The notes under the pieces: generated by a model | Databases searched by the model: none | What the model was told of the DNA's origin: nothing | The model's input: only the letters and a program-made list of their open reading frames with translations | Program-made: the position numbers and the translations under genes | Part shown: piece after piece, positions 35,741 to 43,597 of the stretch | Layout of the letters: the number at the start of each line of letters is the position of its first letter | How positions within the stretch are numbered: the stretch's first letter is position 1 | Assembly (NCBI RefSeq): GCF_013694365.1 | Contig: NZ_CP059275.1 | Location: 1-64,000, forward strand | DNA length: 64,000 bases | DNA from: Limosilactobacillus reuteri | GTDB taxonomy: Bacteria; Bacillota; Bacilli; Lactobacillales; Lactobacillaceae | Reading direction: 5' to 3'

Positions 35741-35995
35741 ATGCTACACAAGTACAGAAAGACAGCCTTAATCGAAGCTGAGCGGTTCGATGGGTCAGAT
35801 GAAATGATGAAGAAATATCATATTAATAACCGAGCTTGGATTGGTAGGGTGATTGGACCAGCGGATTTTCGATTGCCTACAAAAGAAGGATTAATGGAAG
35901 TAAAGATTGATGACTGGATAGCTACTGGCATTGATGGAGAACACTGGGCTATTGCACCAGATATATTTGAACGAACTTATGAGAGGGTAGATTAG
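35741..35995 (+). CDS. Small phage protein with PGDYG-like domain
   Basis: An 84-residue protein. The pattern TKEGLMEVKIDDWIATGIDGEHWAIAPDIFERTY is the common small phage domain in which the family text reads PGDWI. It is widespread in early regions of Firmicutes phages with no known role. Confidence 0.65.
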   Translation: MLHKYRKTALIEAERFDGSDEMMKKYHINNRAWIGRVIGPADFRLPTKEGLMEVKIDDWIATGIDGEHWAIAPDIFERTYERVD

Positions 35996-36196
35996 ATGAA
36001 TTTGATCAAAAAATTATTAAAAGAGAATGCAGAAGTTGCAGGCAAAATGAGTCGTTTACAGGATTTTATGAAAACGAAAGATTACGACCGATTAAGTGCT
36101 AAAGAACAGCGTCTAATGATTATTCAGTACAACGCTATGCAAGTTTACGCTGATGTACTTTTACAACGGATTGATGAGATTAAGGAGCGATTGTAA
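35996..36196 (+). CDS. crAss001_48-like small helical protein (copy 2)
   Basis: A 66-residue helical protein (LLKENAEVAGKMSRLQDFMK and on, ending QRIDEIKERL). It shares the spacing of conserved Leu, Phe-Met, Gln and Met-Tyr positions with the protein at 32812. The two are probably diverged paralogues in one phage. Function unknown. Confidence 0.6.
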   Translation: MNLIKKLLKENAEVAGKMSRLQDFMKTKDYDRLSAKEQRLMIIQYNAMQVYADVLLQRIDEIKERL

Positions 36197-36550
36197 ATGG
36201 TATTTAACAAGCAAGAACTAAGGAAAATTATTCAAGCACCTATTTCGGTTGATATGAAGATTGATTTGATTGAACAACTTCACCATCAAGACGTTCAAAA
36301 AACTGTTAATAAGGAACTAGAATTAATCAGTAAAAGAATAGATACAGTGTTTAGTATTGAAAGAGCAGAAACTAACGTAACACCTGATCTCGAAGACAAT
36401 GTTGATCCGTTTTTACTCGATGCATTGATGCTCAAAAAGAAAACAAAGTTAACTATTCCATATCTTCAACGTACTTTTAAAATCGGATACAATCGGGCAA
36501 ATCGATTATTAGCTCAATGTGAGCAAGTAATGAATGAGGAGGAAGAGTAA
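36197..36550 (+). CDS. FtsK gamma-like winged-helix protein
   Basis: A 117-residue protein. The C-terminal 45 residues (DPFLLDALMLKKKTKLTIPY, FKIGYNRANRLLAQCEQ) resemble the gamma domain of FtsK/SpoIIIE, a winged helix that reads KOPS/SRS sequences on the chromosome. The motor domain is absent, so this is a free-standing DNA-binding domain. It could act as a regulator or bind host polar sequences. Confidence 0.55.
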   Translation: MVFNKQELRKIIQAPISVDMKIDLIEQLHHQDVQKTVNKELELISKRIDTVFSIERAETNVTPDLEDNVDPFLLDALMLKKKTKLTIPYLQRTFKIGYNRANRLLAQCEQVMNEEEE

Positions 36551-36943
36551 ATGAAGTGCCCGTACTGTCACACTGATTCTGATGGCAAGCCGCTAAAATA
36601 CTTGAAAAATAACGAGGACTGCAACATCTTTCTTACAGGCAATGAACTTCACATTCGAGCTCTTAAAGGCTATACAAAGCCTAGTATGCTCTTAGATGTT
36701 AATTATTGTCCTAAGTGCGGTCGTAATTTGAATGAGAAATCATCTATACGTGAAAGAAAATGTTTTGAATGCAATGGAACTGTAACGCACAATTCGGGAG
36801 ATACATTACTTAGTTTCTTTTTTGACGATAGAGAGAAAAAGAATTTTATCTTTCAAAGACATTTTGACTATAGATTTAGATATAACTTATTTTTTGATTT
36901 TTGTCCGTTTTGCGGAGCGCCATTGAACGAGGAGGAAAAGTAA
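36551..36943 (+). CDS. Zinc-ribbon phage protein
   Basis: A 130-residue protein with four Cys pairs: CPYCH at the start, CPKCGRN near residue 56, CFECNG near 75 and FCPFCGAPL near 120. This gives two zinc ribbons. Small zinc-ribbon proteins occur in early regions of many phages; no target is known. Confidence 0.6.
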   Translation: MKCPYCHTDSDGKPLKYLKNNEDCNIFLTGNELHIRALKGYTKPSMLLDVNYCPKCGRNLNEKSSIRERKCFECNGTVTHNSGDTLLSFFFDDREKKNFIFQRHFDYRFRYNLFFDFCPFCGAPLNEEEK

Positions 36944-37144
36944 ATGAGTAGACAACGAAAAGTACATCATGAAATAGCATCACGACAACATACGTATCAT
37001 GTAGCAAGGCATTTAGCATATAAATTTGGCTACAGGCACAAACCGCGTTGGAGAAAAAGCTGTCGAGCAACTGGCAAAAGTACTAGACAAATGACTTATG
37101 CAATGTTTGGCCCTGAGTATATGGGAGTAGAAAGGAAAAGCTAA
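36944..37144 (+). CDS. Small basic phage protein
   Basis: A 66-residue Arg/His-rich protein (SRQRKVHHEIASRQHTYHVA) that is strongly basic. Its first eight bases repeat the end of the gene displayed after it (37458-37465), showing a native overlap. Function not recognised; nucleic acid binding is possible from the charge alone. Confidence 0.5.
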   Translation: MSRQRKVHHEIASRQHTYHVARHLAYKFGYRHKPRWRKSCRATGKSTRQMTYAMFGPEYMGVERKS

Positions 37145-37465
37145 ATGGCAGAAATAATTAAAGAAGATTTTTCAAAGCAAAAATGCGGTGTGTGCCATAA
37201 ACGCTTTGCTACTAAATGGTGCGATTACGTAATTCAATATCCCGAGTCATCAACATTTGTTTGTGGAAGAACGAGTTTTCAAGATTTTTTGTCAGCACAA
37301 CGGCAAATAACTTGTGATTGTGCTTTGTGTGATGAGTGTGCTAAAAATCACGGCTTAATTGATTTTTGCCCTTACCACGAAAAAATTGTGAAACACGAGA
37401 AAATAGATACGCCTGATTATGTAGTAAAGTCACGTGTGGAAACATGGAGGAGAGAAAATGAGTAG
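37145..37465 (+). CDS. Cys-rich phage protein, probable zinc finger
   Basis: A 106-residue protein with CGVCHKRFATKWC near residue 14 and CDCALCDECAKNHG near 58, then DFCPYHEK. The spacing suggests a treble-clef or B-box-like zinc site. Its first 17 bases repeat the 3' end of the methyltransferase gene (38220-38236), so the two are natively coupled. Confidence 0.55.
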   Translation: MAEIIKEDFSKQKCGVCHKRFATKWCDYVIQYPESSTFVCGRTSFQDFLSAQRQITCDCALCDECAKNHGLIDFCPYHEKIVKHEKIDTPDYVVKSRVETWRRENE

Positions 37466-38236
37466 ATGAACGCAAATAGTTATATAACAACTGATGAGCT
37501 GATTTACACGATTAATCATAGTCAAGAAATTGATCGTGGCGATGAAATGGGTCCCTTTGCCGTTAAACGGGGCAAGTATGTTTATGTTTACCGCACATGG
37601 CAGGACGCACGAGACGAGGAAGAACGCAAGCCAATGTGGCTGATGATGATTCCTGTTAACATCGAAAGCTTATCAGAATTATACGAACGAGAAGATTTAG
37701 ATGCAGCTGATTTGGAAAGTAAAGGCTTCTGGCCTCTAATTGAACTAATTAGCAAATACGCACATACACCGTTAGGCTTTCGAGGCACAGTACTAAGCGA
37801 TAATGACAAAGAAGAACCGCATACAACCTACATGGATGTTCGCAAAGCTGTATACACAGCAATGGATCGTGGTAATGAGCGAAAGATTGAAATTAATCCA
37901 GATATTCAAGCGGATTGGAAGAATATTCCGTTTGATGATGAAACATTTGATCTGATTGTATTTGATCCGCCACATTTAGTTCGTGCAGGTAAAACGTCAT
38001 GGCTTGCGAAGAAGTACGGAACCATTGACTTAATGACTTGGCCAAACGAATTTCATAAGGCTTTTCAAGAAATAATTAGAGTGCTTAAACCAACTGGGAC
38101 AATGATTTTTAAATGGAATGAAGAACAAATTCCAATCAAAGAAGTATTCAAAGCGTTTGGTCAGCAACCAATATTAGGCGATATGAAGAGCAAGACGAAA
38201 TGGAGCGTCTTTATTAAAAATGGCAGAAATAATTAA
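37466..38236 (+). CDS. DPPH-type SAM-dependent methyltransferase
   Basis: A 256-residue protein. The C-terminal half has a class I methyltransferase core with the motif DLIVFDPPHLVRAG near residue 167, followed by the EIIRVLKPTGTMIFKW strand-helix pattern. DPPH is a variant of the N6-adenine or N4-cytosine DNA methylase motif DPPY/NPPY. The N-terminal 110 residues are a separate domain that I do not recognise. Target and specificity are unknown; protection of phage DNA from restriction is plausible. Confidence 0.7.
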   Translation: MNANSYITTDELIYTINHSQEIDRGDEMGPFAVKRGKYVYVYRTWQDARDEEERKPMWLMMIPVNIESLSELYEREDLDAADLESKGFWPLIELISKYAHTPLGFRGTVLSDNDKEEPHTTYMDVRKAVYTAMDRGNERKIEINPDIQADWKNIPFDDETFDLIVFDPPHLVRAGKTSWLAKKYGTIDLMTWPNEFHKAFQEIIRVLKPTGTMIFKWNEEQIPIKEVFKAFGQQPILGDMKSKTKWSVFIKNGRNN

Positions 38237-38566
38237 ATGACTAAAGAAAAAGTGAAAAAGAAATGGGCTTCTACTCGGAAGCTATTAGAAATAACTGATA
38301 GTGAATATAACGGTGTAACACAAGAAGCTGCTAACCTGCGTTTTATCAAAACTAAGCTACAAATAGCAGTTTATTATCTGCAAATGCTTGATGAGCATGA
38401 CAGCGAGTATCAAGTCCCGTGGAATAAAGAACAATTCAAATGGGCGCTTAGAAAGCCTGTCGGAGATAAAAAGAAACAACAAGCTAAAGAATGGTGCCAC
38501 CAGTGCCGTTTAATGCGAGATAAAGCCTGTGCGACATGGAATTACGAGGAGGTAAAGACAGCATGA
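38237..38566 (+). CDS. Hypothetical early phage protein
   Basis: A 109-residue basic protein rich in Lys and Trp, with WCHQCRLMRDKAC near the end. No family is recognised. It overlaps both neighbours natively: its first eight bases repeat 39423-39430, and its final ATGA equals the start of the methyltransferase gene. Confidence 0.5.
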   Translation: MTKEKVKKKWASTRKLLEITDSEYNGVTQEAANLRFIKTKLQIAVYYLQMLDEHDSEYQVPWNKEQFKWALRKPVGDKKKQQAKEWCHQCRLMRDKACATWNYEEVKTA

Positions 38567-39430
38567 ATGGCACGAGTTAAGAAGATTAAGATTAAAGGCT
38601 TCACGATCATTGACAATGACATAATCAATGATCCAAGAATGCATCTTAAAGCCTTAGGCCTCTTTGCGTATATGTGGAGTAAGCCAGATGATTGGCAATT
38701 TTACATCAGTGAGATTGCTACACATTTTAAAGATGGTGAATCAGCTGTAAGCAGTGCAATGAAAGAGTTAATGGAACTTGGCTATTTGAAGCGAACTCAA
38801 AATCGAAAAGACGGTAAATTCTCAACGTATGATTATGTTCTCCAAGAAATACCGAAACCAGAAAATCACAGTTCGGTACCGAAAGGCGATTTACCGAAAC
38901 CAGAAAAACCGAAATCGGAAAAACCGATTCCGGAAAATCAAGGACTACTAATCACTGATAACACTAATACTGATTTAAATAATACTAATAAGCTGTTAGC
39001 TGATGCACAGCATTCCTTCCAGGAAATCACCACCCTTTGGCAAAATAATTGGGGATTCCCTAATGGGATTGCTCAACAAGATTTAACTGAGTGGAGTAAG
39101 GAATTTGGTAATGACCTTGTTTATTACTGTGTTGAGTTTGCTTTGAGACACAATGTAACAGCGAGAGGTGCAGATCCCTACCTTAACAGGAAGCTCAGCG
39201 ACTATCGAAAACAAGGAATTAAGACCGTACAAGCTGCTATTGAGTCTGATCAACGTCACGAGCAACAAATGAGCCGTGAATATCAGCAAAAGAGTGTCTC
39301 ACGTAAACGTCAACCAATTAACGAAGGCTTGCCAGGGTGGTTCAAAAAGCAACAAAAGCAAGAAGAACAGCCTAATAAACGGCACTACGAAAGAATTGAT
39401 GATAGTGGGGATCCGATGCCACATGACTAA
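38567..39430 (+). CDS. DnaD-like phage replication protein
   Basis: A 287-residue replication initiator. The N-terminal winged helix (FTIIDNDIINDPRMHLKALGLFAYM to LKRTQNRKDGKFSTYDY, residues about 9-100) is typical of phage replisome organisers. A Pro/Lys/Glu-rich linker is followed by a DnaD-like domain (FQEITTLWQNNWGFPNGIAQQDL, near 146-220). It would load the host helicase at the phage origin. Confidence 0.8.
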   Translation: MARVKKIKIKGFTIIDNDIINDPRMHLKALGLFAYMWSKPDDWQFYISEIATHFKDGESAVSSAMKELMELGYLKRTQNRKDGKFSTYDYVLQEIPKPENHSSVPKGDLPKPEKPKSEKPIPENQGLLITDNTNTDLNNTNKLLADAQHSFQEITTLWQNNWGFPNGIAQQDLTEWSKEFGNDLVYYCVEFALRHNVTARGADPYLNRKLSDYRKQGIKTVQAAIESDQRHEQQMSREYQQKSVSRKRQPINEGLPGWFKKQQKQEEQPNKRHYERIDDSGDPMPHD

Positions 39431-40255
39431 ATGAAGCTGACAGCTGATAATTACTACTCTCATGAGACCGATTGGCAATACATGAGCGTGTCACTATTCA
39501 AGGACTTTGAAAAATGCGAAGCTCGTACCTTAGCCAAGCTCAAAGAGGACTGGCAACCTGTATCTAGCCCTGTGCCACTTCTTGTTGGTAACTATGTTCA
39601 CTCGTACTTTGAGAGTGCTAAAAGCCATCAAGACTTTATCGAAGCTAATAAAAAAGAACTAATGACTCGACCTACTAAAACTAATCCTAACGGCCACCTC
39701 AGAGCCGAATTCAAGGGCGCTAACAGCATGATCCAAACGTTGCAAGCCGATGATATGTTCAATTACTTCTACGCTCCAGGCGACAAGGAAGTAATCGTAA
39801 CAGGTGAGATTGACGGCTACTTGTGGAAAGGCAAGATTGACAGCCTTGTGCTTGATAAAGGGTATTTCTGTGATTTGAAGACAGTAGATGATATCCACAA
39901 GGGGCACTGGAATGCTGATGAACATAGATATATGCCATTTATTCAAGACCGAGAATATGACCTGCAAATGGCGGTCTACCGTGAACTTATCAAGCAGACC
40001 TTTGGTAAAGAGTGTCAGCCATTTATCTTTGCAATCAGCAAGCAGACACCACCAGATAAGATGGCAATTGATTTTAACGGCGTTGATGATGATTACCAAA
40101 TGCAAGCCGATTTAGACAAGGTAAAGGAATTACAACCGCATTTCTGGAAAGTGATGACTGGAGAAGAAGAACCTGTTCATTGTGGCAAATGTGATTACTG
40201 CCGTGAAACGAAGATGTTAAGTGGATTTATACACGCAAGTGAAATCGAGGTATAA
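39431..40255 (+). CDS. RecE-like PD-(D/E)XK exonuclease
   Basis: A 274-residue nuclease paired with RecT. It fits the DUF3799/PDDEXK pattern, with an N-terminal MSVSLFKDFEKCEARTLAKL, a catalytic GEIDGYLWKGKIDSLVL ... FCDLKTVDD core (Asp, Asp and Lys near 120-150) and a C-terminal CGKCDYC motif that may bind an iron-sulfur cluster. Its first 17 bases repeat the end of the recT gene (41181-41197), so the two are natively coupled. It would resect double-strand ends. Confidence 0.82.
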   Translation: MKLTADNYYSHETDWQYMSVSLFKDFEKCEARTLAKLKEDWQPVSSPVPLLVGNYVHSYFESAKSHQDFIEANKKELMTRPTKTNPNGHLRAEFKGANSMIQTLQADDMFNYFYAPGDKEVIVTGEIDGYLWKGKIDSLVLDKGYFCDLKTVDDIHKGHWNADEHRYMPFIQDREYDLQMAVYRELIKQTFGKECQPFIFAISKQTPPDKMAIDFNGVDDDYQMQADLDKVKELQPHFWKVMTGEEEPVHCGKCDYCRETKMLSGFIHASEIEV

Positions 40256-41197
40256 ATGAATAATCAAGTAACTAAGGTAACAGTCAATCCGAAAAGTATT
40301 ACTGATGATGTACTTGATCGAGTTAATGAGATGAAAGAGAAGGACGGCTTCTTGCTTCCTAAAGGGTACAGCGCCGAAAATGCTCTTAAATCTGCTTATC
40401 TCGTGCTTCAAGGCGTAAAAGATCGTAACAAGAGACCAGCACTAGAAGTATGTACAAGGCCATCAATTGCCAACACATTACTTAACATGGTAATTCAAGG
40501 CTTAAGTCCTGCTAAAACGCAGTGCTACTTCATTGTGTACGGTAACGAGCTTCAAATGCAGCGCTCCTATTTTGGTACAGTTGCCGTTCTTAAACGACTA
40601 GATAGTGTTAAGAATATTACAGCTCAAGTTGTGCATGAAGGCGATAAGTTTGAGATTGGCTCTGATGAGAACTTCCAAACAGTTGTTAAAGAGTTCCAAC
40701 CAAGTATCGAAAATCAAGATAAAGAGATTGCCTATGCTTTTGCACGGATATTCAAGAATGACGGAACCTATGTTGACACTATCATGACTAAAAAGGAAAT
40801 TGACCAGTCGTGGTCACAAACACGTCAAAAGAACAACAAGGTGCAACAGAATTTTAGTCAAGAAATGGCAAAGCGTACTGTGCTTAATCGTGCCGCTAAG
40901 ATGTTTATTAACACGTCTGATGATAGTGACCTATTGACTGGTGCTATTAACGATACTACAAGCAACGAATACGATGATGAGCGCCGAGACGTAACACCAG
41001 AAAATAACGAACATCAGCAAACGACGAAAGAACTGCTTGATGGATTTAACAAGTCACAAGAAGCGAAGGCTAAGGGGGTAAAGCAAGATGGCAACAGCAA
41101 CGAAGAGCAAGAAGCGAACGGCGAAGAAGTCGCAGACGGACAAACAGAACTCTTCAACGAAGGGACAATCAAGCCAGCTGATGAAGCTGACAGCTGA
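40256..41197 (+). CDS. recT: RecT single-strand annealing protein
   Basis: A 313-residue RecT-family annealing protein. The conserved core has SIANTLLNMVIQGLSPAKTQCYFIVYGNELQM (residues about 71-102), the YFGTVAVLKRLD stretch and KRTVLNRAAKMFINTS. The C-terminal tail is acidic and low-complexity. With the preceding nuclease it forms a RecET-type recombination pair, usual in siphophages of this type. Confidence 0.92.
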   Translation: MNNQVTKVTVNPKSITDDVLDRVNEMKEKDGFLLPKGYSAENALKSAYLVLQGVKDRNKRPALEVCTRPSIANTLLNMVIQGLSPAKTQCYFIVYGNELQMQRSYFGTVAVLKRLDSVKNITAQVVHEGDKFEIGSDENFQTVVKEFQPSIENQDKEIAYAFARIFKNDGTYVDTIMTKKEIDQSWSQTRQKNNKVQQNFSQEMAKRTVLNRAAKMFINTSDDSDLLTGAINDTTSNEYDDERRDVTPENNEHQQTTKELLDGFNKSQEAKAKGVKQDGNSNEEQEANGEEVADGQTELFNEGTIKPADEADS

Positions 41198-41374
41198 ATG
41201 TTTAACCAAAAATTGAAAAAGGCAGAGGGATTTATCCTTCTACAAAATAATCTAATGAACGCAGTATTTGTTAAGCAAGCAACCCCCGTAGGTGATGTTG
41301 AAGCACTTACTCGCTATTACAAATCGCAACAAACTTTATCAGAATTATTTAATGAGCAAATGGGGTGGATGTAA
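41198..41374 (+). CDS. Small phage protein (58 aa)
   Basis: A 58-codon gene (MFNQKLKKAEGFILLQNNLM, ending NEQMGWM). Mostly helical, slightly amphipathic. Located upstream of recT in native order. No function recognised. Confidence 0.5.
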   Translation: MFNQKLKKAEGFILLQNNLMNAVFVKQATPVGDVEALTRYYKSQQTLSELFNEQMGWM

Positions 41375-41557
41375 ATGAATGAACCAGCTTTAATTTGTAC
41401 GGGCTTAACTGCTGCAATGTTAATCTCATTGTTTTGCGGATCTGGATTGTTCCTTGTCTTTGGATTTGTTCTTTTCTGGCAAATCTTAGGAGCATTAGGT
41501 GACCCAGATAATCCAAACAAAAAAGCCACCGGATCCGACACATCCGATGGCAAATAG
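41375..41557 (+). CDS. Small membrane protein (60 aa)
   Basis: A 60-residue protein with two closely spaced hydrophobic helices (about 6-22 and 25-40, the latter FLVFGFVLFWQILGAL), then a polar tail (GDPDNPNKKATGSDTSDGK). Function unknown. Confidence 0.5.
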   Translation: MNEPALICTGLTAAMLISLFCGSGLFLVFGFVLFWQILGALGDPDNPNKKATGSDTSDGK

Positions 41558-41779
41558 ATGGGACTAACGCCAAGACATCAAAAGCCATTTCAAAAGAAAG
41601 ACTGGGCTTACCTAGACACATACATAAAAGCAAATATTGATAATAGTAGTCTTCCACATCCTAGTGTGGCTGTAGAATTAGATCAATTTGAAATGTCCAA
41701 GGAAGAAATCATTCAAGAACTAAAACGTAATGGCTATCAAGTTACTGATGAACATACTGGATTTTTAAGAGTTAGCTAA
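41558..41779 (+). CDS. Hypothetical phage protein (73 aa)
   Basis: A 73-residue protein with a helical C-terminal motif EEIIQELKRNGYQVTDEHTGFLRVS. Small proteins of this kind are common in early regions; no role is assigned. Confidence 0.5.
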   Translation: MGLTPRHQKPFQKKDWAYLDTYIKANIDNSSLPHPSVAVELDQFEMSKEEIIQELKRNGYQVTDEHTGFLRVS

Positions 41780-41902
41780 ATGTTAGGTTTAGCAATTCCT
41801 TGGGTGGTAATTATGGCTTGCTTCTTAATTGGAGCAATCGTCAACGTTATCGAAGGCGAGAAGCTGAATGTGCTGAAAGAAAAGTACAGAAAGAAACATT
41901 AG
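41780..41902 (+). CDS. Small membrane protein (40 aa)
   Basis: A 40-codon gene (MLGLAIPWVVIMACFLIGAI) with one membrane helix and a basic C-terminal tail (NVLKEKYRKKH). It is below the usual size cut-off but fits exactly between two genes. Confidence 0.5.
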   Translation: MLGLAIPWVVIMACFLIGAIVNVIEGEKLNVLKEKYRKKH

Positions 41903-42268
41903 ATGGAGCAATCGCCAATAATCGTGACGGATAAACAGACGTTGCAAAGGATGATTGAAGAAGCTGTAACAGAAGCGGTCAAGCCATTCAAACAACAGCA
42001 AGAGCAATTATCTGACAATGACACAATTCCTATGTCCGATTTAATCAAAAGTCGTAAGTATGGTAGTCGTAATACGATTATGAAACTAAAAGATGAAATC
42101 ATTAGTGATGATGATGTCTATCAAACGGAAACAGAAGGCGAAATTTTCATTAAACGAGGACGTAGGTATTACTTTTATATCAAGCGTTTTGATAATTGGT
42201 TTATGAAACGAAAGAGAATACATGAAGAAGAGTTGAAAATTGATCCACGCTTGAGAGGAGTGATGTGA
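41903..42268 (+). CDS. Hypothetical phage protein, possible DNA-binding
   Basis: A 121-residue protein with an N-terminal helix (DKQTLQRMIEEAVTEAVKPFK) and a C-terminal basic region (GRRYYFYIKRFDNWFMKRKR). The arrangement recalls excisionase-like or DUF771-like proteins near the early promoter, but the match is weak. Confidence 0.4.
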   Translation: MEQSPIIVTDKQTLQRMIEEAVTEAVKPFKQQQEQLSDNDTIPMSDLIKSRKYGSRNTIMKLKDEIISDDDVYQTETEGEIFIKRGRRYYFYIKRFDNWFMKRKRIHEEELKIDPRLRGVM

Positions 42269-42649
42269 ATGCGGTTAGATCCTGACTGTATCAGAGATAT
42301 ATTAGTTGTCGTCGAAGATAATACCGACTTCTCAAAAGTAGCTACTACTGGAGATTTTATTGAATCCGGAATTGTTCAAAAATATAACATGAACACTATT
42401 GCATATCATATTCGGCAAGCTGATGAAGCCGGTTTATTGCTAGGGGTAACTTTTTGTCTTGGGGGCGATTTTTTAATTCAAGATCTTTCGCCAGAAGGCC
42501 ATAAATTCTTAGCAGATATTCGTGAAGATAAGAATTGGGCTAAGACAAAAGCCATAGCTAGCAAAGTAGGCTCAACATCATTAAATGCTTTAGCCTCAAT
42601 AGCAACTAATGTTATCTCGGCAGCCATCAATCAACGTCTAGGCCTTTGA
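42269..42649 (+). CDS. DUF2513-family protein
   Basis: A 126-residue protein with the DUF2513 pattern: MRLDPDCIRDILVVVEDN, a winged-helix-like IAYHIRQADEAGLLLG and QDLSPEGHKFLADIRED. These proteins are common near phage immunity regions and mobile elements. A regulatory role is inferred only from the fold. Confidence 0.72.
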   Translation: MRLDPDCIRDILVVVEDNTDFSKVATTGDFIESGIVQKYNMNTIAYHIRQADEAGLLLGVTFCLGGDFLIQDLSPEGHKFLADIREDKNWAKTKAIASKVGSTSLNALASIATNVISAAINQRLGL

Positions 42650-42859
42650 ATGTCAAATCTTACTTATGGAGAGCGAATGGCGATTCAACTATTAAGAAAT
42701 AAAAAAGCTGGTCTCCAGCCTTCGACGCAACAAGCCATAGCCCAAAAATTTGGCCTTTCAAAGATGTATGTCAGTTCTATCATTGCTGAAAAGCAGCATG
42801 GCGAGAAATCGAATGCATGGAGAAAAAAGTTTGCAGCATATGCAGGGATGGAAAGCTAA
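42650..42859 (+). CDS. Cro-like small HTH protein
   Basis: A 69-residue protein with a helix-turn-helix (STQQAIAQKFGLSKMYVSSII, residues about 26-46). It lies next to the cI-like gene, the place of Cro in lambdoid and lactobacillus phages. In the native genome the two would probably be divergent with operators between them, but that intergenic DNA is not in this window. Confidence 0.65.
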   Translation: MSNLTYGERMAIQLLRNKKAGLQPSTQQAIAQKFGLSKMYVSSIIAEKQHGEKSNAWRKKFAAYAGMES

Positions 42860-43168
42860 ATGAATTTAGCGCAAAGAATAAAACAGTTAGCAAGTAATCG
42901 TGGAATTACTATTGCTGAGTTAGAACGCAAAACTGGAATATCTAATGGTCAAATCTCTAAATGGAATGTTAGGTCTCCAAAAACTGAAAATCTTGAGAAA
43001 GTCGCTAAATATCTTGGAGTGTCTCTAGATTATTTAACCGGTAACTCGGATAGCAAAAAAACAGCTGACCTCGCAGATAAAGATACTGTGTTTACATATG
43101 AAGGGAGGGAAATTCCGCCTGAAGATTTAGAATACATGAAACGTTTATTGCGTGGTGATGAAGAATGA
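42860..43168 (+). CDS. CI-like repressor, XRE family
   Basis: A 102-residue repressor with an XRE helix-turn-helix (LAQRIKQLASNRGITIAELERKTG, ISNGQISKWN; residues about 3-36) and a short C-terminal region without a LexA-type peptidase. Its final ATGA equals the first four bases of the following metallopeptidase gene, so the pair is natively coupled and reads left to right. Induction would therefore go through the ImmA-like protease rather than RecA-stimulated self-cleavage. Confidence 0.82.
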   Translation: MNLAQRIKQLASNRGITIAELERKTGISNGQISKWNVRSPKTENLEKVAKYLGVSLDYLTGNSDSKKTADLADKDTVFTYEGREIPPEDLEYMKRLLRGDEE

Positions 43169-43597
43169 ATGATTTATGAACAAATGAAAGAAGCTTGTGC
43201 TTATCTGTCAGAAAAAGCAGAAGAATATCACATTGATGTTAAATGGAAGCACTTTTCACCTACTACTCCGCCTGGCAGTAGCTATGAATACCGTCGAGTA
43301 GTCATGAATGTTGACTGGCATCGACCCGAAGAATTCGTTTTTCAATTTGCTCATGAACTAGCTCACGTTATACACGGCGACTCTGGTGATATTGTTTTCT
43401 ATCACGCTAGTTTTACTGGAAAAGAATCAGTTGAATACAAGGCTAATGTCGGAGCTGTTAAATTATTGGTTCCATTCTATTGTCAAGAAGTCGATAGAGA
43501 ATGTGTTAACAGTGCAAACTTTATGGAAGCTTTCCACGTACCTAACTATCTTTCAAGCGTAGTTGAGCACGAAATTACAGATTATTACATCAAATAA
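43169..43597 (+). CDS. ImmA/IrrE-family metallopeptidase
   Basis: A 142-residue zinc protease. The motif FAHELAHVIHGD gives His62, Glu63 and His66 of HExxH. Members cleave XRE-type phage or ICE repressors after DNA damage, as shown for ImmA of ICEBs1. Native coupling to the repressor gene supports this role here. Confidence 0.85.
   Translation: MIYEQMKEACAYLSEKAEEYHIDVKWKHFSPTTPPGSSYEYRRVVMNVDWHRPEEFVFQFAHELAHVIHGDSGDIVFYHASFTGKESVEYKANVGAVKLLVPFYCQEVDRECVNSANFMEAFHVPNYLSSVVEHEITDYYIK

Noticed and set aside
42650..43168. cro and cI read in the same direction
   Set aside because: This is an effect of writing every gene in its sense direction; native divergence and operators cannot be judged from this window.
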